NCBI GenBank assembly: GCA_022448765.1
Contig: JAKUTI010000027.1
Location: forward strand, 1-17,561
Direction: 5' to 3'
From: Pseudomonadales bacterium
GTDB taxonomy: Bacteria; Pseudomonadota; Gammaproteobacteria; Pseudomonadales; Azotimanducaceae
DNA: 17,561 bases
Below are positions 14,854 through 17,561 of this stretch, one piece after another. The notes beneath the pieces were generated by a model, which saw nothing but the letters and a program-made list of their open reading frames with translations, ran no database searches and was not told the origin of the DNA. Position 1 is the stretch's first letter; every line of letters starts with the position of its first letter. The position numbers and the translations under genes were made by a program.

Positions 14854-17181
14854 TTACGTTGCTCGGACCGTTCCAGCTTCCAACAAGTCTTGGATGTTTG
14901 CTGACGAATAACCGAGTTCATTGAGGAGAGCAAGGGTGCCTCCGCCAGCCCCACCCGTGCCCGAGTACGTGCCGTCTTGATCAAATTCGACCATTGGACC
15001 GTTGCGCAGATACTGGCCCCACTCCGGATGCATCGCCGGGACCGCAAGGTTTTCGGCCAGACAGTGCTCGTTGCGGAGGAAAAACGCCTGGGGAGGTAAT
15101 CCATCCGCACGAACACACCCTAGACCAAGACCTCCGAGTTTTCGTTCCCAATGATCGGCCGTTTCGCCACGAAAAATCCGTTCCAAGCTGGCGGACACAG
15201 CGAATTGCATGTCAATTCCTAAGGCTTCAGCCAACGTCGCTTTTTCTGTCTCGCTAATCACACCCAGAAATACCCATCCCTCGCTACACGCATACAATCG
15301 GTACAACGGGCCAAGTCCATAACCTTCGGAATCCACTGGGGGGCGGTCAGGTTTATCGGGAAAACTCAAAAAATCATCCCAATTTGCGTAAGCATTAGCC
15401 CCAAACATATCAACAAAGATTTTTTGTCCTTTACCGCTTGACCGACGCGCTGCCAGGCCGAGAACGGCCGTGGTCGCCACGACCATAGATGTGTTCGGGT
15501 CCGGATTTACCTCATTGGCACGTAAAAGCTTCCGGGCCATCTCGCGCAATTCAGGCAATTCCATGGGTTCACTGGGATCCGGGAGGCCACCGATTTGCCA
15601 CACTACGCCACCCATCGCCGCGCCGGGAATCGGATGGGTAGAGGGCCTTTTTGCGCCTGGGCCCTCGGGCCCGTATCCGTTCGCAGACACGTACACGAGA
15701 TCAGGGTTTAGTGCCGCGAGTTGGTCATAACCAATCCCCAATTTTTCAGGAACGCCCATGCGGTAATTGTGAATCCAAATATCCGCTTTTTTCGCCAAGG
15801 ATTGGGCAATTTGTTGTCCCTCGCTAGCCTTTAGATCAAGACAGATGCTTTCCTTACCGGTGTTGCACTTTGACGCGCCGAATCCGTGAAACATGGATCT
15901 AAACGGATCACCCGCAATGGGTTCGATTTTGATAACGCGCGCTCCCATATCGGCTAAGGTCGCCGCGCCCAAGGGGGCCGCGATGATCGTCGCACTCTCG
16001 ACTACGGTGATGCCCTCAAGAGGCCGCGTAACGGACGCGCGCATCTCAGGAACACGAACCTTCCTTGACCTTAGCTGTTCAAAGTCGCTAGCTCGCGCCC
16101 GATTGCCGACCTCACCAGGCGTTTCGGTCAAATTTGCCAGCAAGCCCAGCTGCACCATCCCATCTTTTTCGACGACGTGACCATTGCGCGTTGCATCTGG
16201 ATCCTTCAACGCGTCTTGGGTCGACTGATACGGATGAGCAACGACCCCGCCGTCCGCAACGTAGTGTTCCATCCACTCGTCCATCGTTCGCGTTTGCATG
16301 TGCCCAAGCATTTGATCGCGAAATAACTCCAACGTCTCATGGTCCCAGGTAGAAACCTCGGATTGAAATTGCTCCTGTCCCAGGATTTCTTCGAAACCGC
16401 TTGTGTCCAAGAAATTATCCAGTAGATGCGGCAACAGGTTTCCGAGTTGGAGCCACCGCCCGTCCTTTGTCCGCACCGGATGGTAGTTAAGTGTGGGCAT
16501 AGATCGGGACCGGTCTCGAACGACTTTTGGCCGCTCAAGTACACCTCGGTCTTGTAGCTGTTCCATTGACATGATGCCCATTTCGTACGGCATCATGCCC
16601 CGCAACATTGAGGTCTCAAACTGCGCGCCTTTCCCGGTACGCTCCCGACAATCCAACGCCGCGATGACGGCTGCTGCCAAGCTCTGCGACGTCGCGTGAG
16701 TGCCTACCTGTAACGCGGAATAGTTGGGACCGCCACGATCAGCAACGCCCTCGAATCCCAACATTCGACCAGACTTTGCGGCCACAACGCCTTCGTATCC
16801 GGGCAAATGGGCGTATGGACCACGTTCTCCAAACCCTGTAACGACCCCGTACACCAGATCGGGGCGTTCTCCCGTTAAATCGGAAACGCTCAACCCGATA
16901 GCCTCTCGTTTCGCGCTCTTAAGGGTGGTAATGACCGCATCCGCCGTCGCCACGATCAGTTCACGAACTCTCGCGACGTCCTCGGGTTTGGCTAAATCGG
17001 CCGTTACTGTTTGTTTACCACGCCGCCACAGACGGCTTGCCGGCATTGCATCGAATCGATCGCCTGCCAGCGGATCAATCTTAATCACTTCCGCGCCAAA
17101 GTCGGCCAGCACCATCCCAGCCAATCCAGTGACTGGCCCTAGACCAAGCTCCACGATCCGGTAGGCTTCTAATGGTTTCAT
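14854..17181 (-). CDS. Two-domain CaiB/BaiF (family III) CoA-transferase
   Basis: A 775-aa tandem fusion of two family-III CoA-transferase domains. The repeat is evident: residues 8-43 (IVELGLGPVTG, DFGAEVIKIDPLAGDRF) correspond to residues 391-427 (VVESATIIAAPLG, DMGARVIKIEPIAGDPF). Both halves also carry the LVYGVVTGFG/LVYVSANGYG segment and a GKG strand (183-185, 583-585). Single-domain family members are ~400 aa. These enzymes move CoA between acids, or racemise acyl-CoAs. Near the position of the usual catalytic Asp, the first half reads FETSMLRG and the second IFVDMFGA, so the canonical residue is not obvious in either. The ATG at 17181 has GGAGG nine bases upstream. It follows a hydratase-like gene and precedes the desaturase on the same strand, suggesting a catabolic unit for an organic acid. 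Confidence 0.9.
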   Translation of the reverse strand: MKPLEAYRIVELGLGPVTGLAGMVLADFGAEVIKIDPLAGDRFDAMPASRLWRRGKQTVTADLAKPEDVARVRELIVATADAVITTLKSAKREAIGLSVSDLTGERPDLVYGVVTGFGERGPYAHLPGYEGVVAAKSGRMLGFEGVADRGGPNYSALQVGTHATSQSLAAAVIAALDCRERTGKGAQFETSMLRGMMPYEMGIMSMEQLQDRGVLERPKVVRDRSRSMPTLNYHPVRTKDGRWLQLGNLLPHLLDNFLDTSGFEEILGQEQFQSEVSTWDHETLELFRDQMLGHMQTRTMDEWMEHYVADGGVVAHPYQSTQDALKDPDATRNGHVVEKDGMVQLGLLANLTETPGEVGNRARASDFEQLRSRKVRVPEMRASVTRPLEGITVVESATIIAAPLGAATLADMGARVIKIEPIAGDPFRSMFHGFGASKCNTGKESICLDLKASEGQQIAQSLAKKADIWIHNYRMGVPEKLGIGYDQLAALNPDLVYVSANGYGPEGPGAKRPSTHPIPGAAMGGVVWQIGGLPDPSEPMELPELREMARKLLRANEVNPDPNTSMVVATTAVLGLAARRSSGKGQKIFVDMFGANAYANWDDFLSFPDKPDRPPVDSEGYGLGPLYRLYACSEGWVFLGVISETEKATLAEALGIDMQFAVSASLERIFRGETADHWERKLGGLGLGCVRADGLPPQAFFLRNEHCLAENLAVPAMHPEWGQYLRNGPMVEFDQDGTYSGTGGAGGGTLALLNELGYSSANIQDLLEAGTVRAT

Positions 17182-17408
17182 TGATGACGACCTCCTAATA
17201 GGACGGGCTAACCTTTGCGAATTTCAATTCACCCCATCATACCTAGACGTTCGCAGACCTCGGACATTTGAGCTTGCTAGATTTATTGATGTCGTAACTA
17301 AATTTCGACGTCTTGTTCATCGATCAAAGCGCACGCATCAAACGATGCAGGCGGTGACCAAAGGCGAAAACTTTCAAGCAACGGACGGTAAACGCGTTGT
17401 CGTCACGA
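17182..17408 (-). promoter_or_regulatory. Intergenic region upstream of the CoA-transferase
   Basis: A 227-bp gap between the stop of the hydratase-like gene and the CoA-transferase start. Apart from the GGAGG ribosome-binding site (17191-17195 on the plus strand) it holds a small inverted repeat, GCATC/GATGC with a 4-base loop around 17335-17348, too weak and lacking a T-run to call a terminator. It is A/T-richer than its surroundings near 17219-17310, consistent with a promoter, but no clean -35/-10 pair was found. Confidence 0.3.
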
Positions 17409-17561
17409 CTAGTCAACAGCAAACTCGATAGATCCAAGCTCACCATAGTCTGCGCGATATGAACCCGGCAGCGCTGGATGGATCCCGCCGCAAGCACCGG
17501 TAATGAGCAACATGCCGTCACGTATTTCCAGACCGCGCGAGGCGGCTTCCTTTAACATCCA
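17409..17561 (-). CDS. 2-keto-4-pentenoate hydratase-like protein, C-terminal fragment (5'-partial)
   Basis: The last 50 codons of a gene that begins beyond the right edge of the window. The translation (MLKEAASRGLEIRDG, then MLLITGACGGIHPALPG, SYRADYGELGSIEF, then AVD and TAG) matches the C-terminal pattern of the MhpD/fumarylacetoacetase-fold hydratases: a Gly-rich 'G..LLTGA' strand, a Pro-Gly turn, then 'adfG.lGsie' before the stop. Such enzymes hydrate 2-hydroxypenta-2,4-dienoates in meta-cleavage pathways, or decarboxylate related acids. The catalytic Glu and Lys residues lie outside the window, so the assignment rests on the tail alone. It is on the same strand as, and 227 bp upstream of, the CoA-transferase gene. 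Confidence 0.55.
   Translation of the reverse strand, partial: WMLKEAASRGLEIRDGMLLITGACGGIHPALPGSYRADYGELGSIEFAVD

Noticed and set aside
14829..15116. Long N-terminal extension of the desaturase, up to 96 residues
   Set aside because: It lies mostly inside the CoA-transferase coding region in another frame, is Arg/Ser/Cys-rich like a shadow, and the family normally has a short N-terminus.
17324..17521. 65-codon minus-strand open frame near the right edge
   Set aside because: It overlaps, in another frame, the better-supported hydratase C-terminus and shows no motif.
1..17561. CRISPR arrays, tRNA or rRNA genes, insertion sequences, toxin-antitoxin or defence genes
   Set aside because: I looked for repeated spacers, terminal repeats, transposase or nuclease motifs and tRNA-like folds by eye and saw none; the content is metabolic and transport genes.

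Overview
The window is a 17.6 kb stretch of an uncultured-looking bacterial chromosome, with base composition by eye slightly above half G+C, and no rRNA, tRNA, insertion sequence, phage gene or CRISPR array visible. Genes are tightly packed and mostly metabolic. The mix is a fused FO synthase (deazaflavin cofactor F420 route), a phytanoyl-CoA-dioxygenase-like enzyme, a metal-dependent amidohydrolase, an extended SDR, a two-domain CaiB/BaiF CoA-transferase and sugar isomerase/Gfo-Idh modules. Such a mix is typical of oligotrophic heterotrophs such as SAR202-type Chloroflexota, F420-bearing Proteobacteria or actinobacteria-related lineages. The sequence alone does not settle the phylum, and this placement is inference. 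Five of the eleven intact-looking start codons are GTG or TTG.

Layout. (1) 1-1532, plus strand: the 3' part of fbiC, open at the window edge, with an apparent single-base frameshift near 1062 inside the CofH half. (2) 1571-4994: a PhyH-family dioxygenase (minus) and an amidohydrolase (plus) diverge from a 417-bp gap. That gap carries a perfect GC-rich hairpin just before the amidohydrolase ribosome-binding site. An SDR (minus) converges on the amidohydrolase. (3) 5096-8958, minus: a translationally coupled heterodimeric ABC exporter with one degenerate nucleotide site. (4) 9039-13337: a divergent sugar module. A Gfo/Idh/MocA oxidoreductase and a 353-aa TIM-barrel isomerase face left. A second, shorter TIM-barrel isomerase and a PLP aminotransferase (ATGA overlap) face right. 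(5) 13359-17561, minus: the C-terminal end of a 2-keto-4-pentenoate-hydratase-like protein at the right edge, then a double CaiB/BaiF CoA-transferase, a fatty-acid desaturase and a putative lipoprotein of unknown family. The lipoprotein frame begins directly after the desaturase stop and in the same frame.

How they fit together. Region 4 reads as an oxidise-then-isomerise/eliminate sugar pathway, because Gfo/Idh enzymes commonly make 3-keto sugars and these TIM barrels commonly act on keto sugars. Regions 2 and 5 look like catabolism or modification of acyl, aromatic or terpenoid-type compounds. No clearly new type of system (defence, mobile or RNA-guided) was found. The items most worth a second look are the fbiC frameshift, the sugar divergon, the CoA-transferase halves that seem to lack the usual catalytic Asp, the amidohydrolase leader hairpin, and the desaturase-lipoprotein stop-codon junction.
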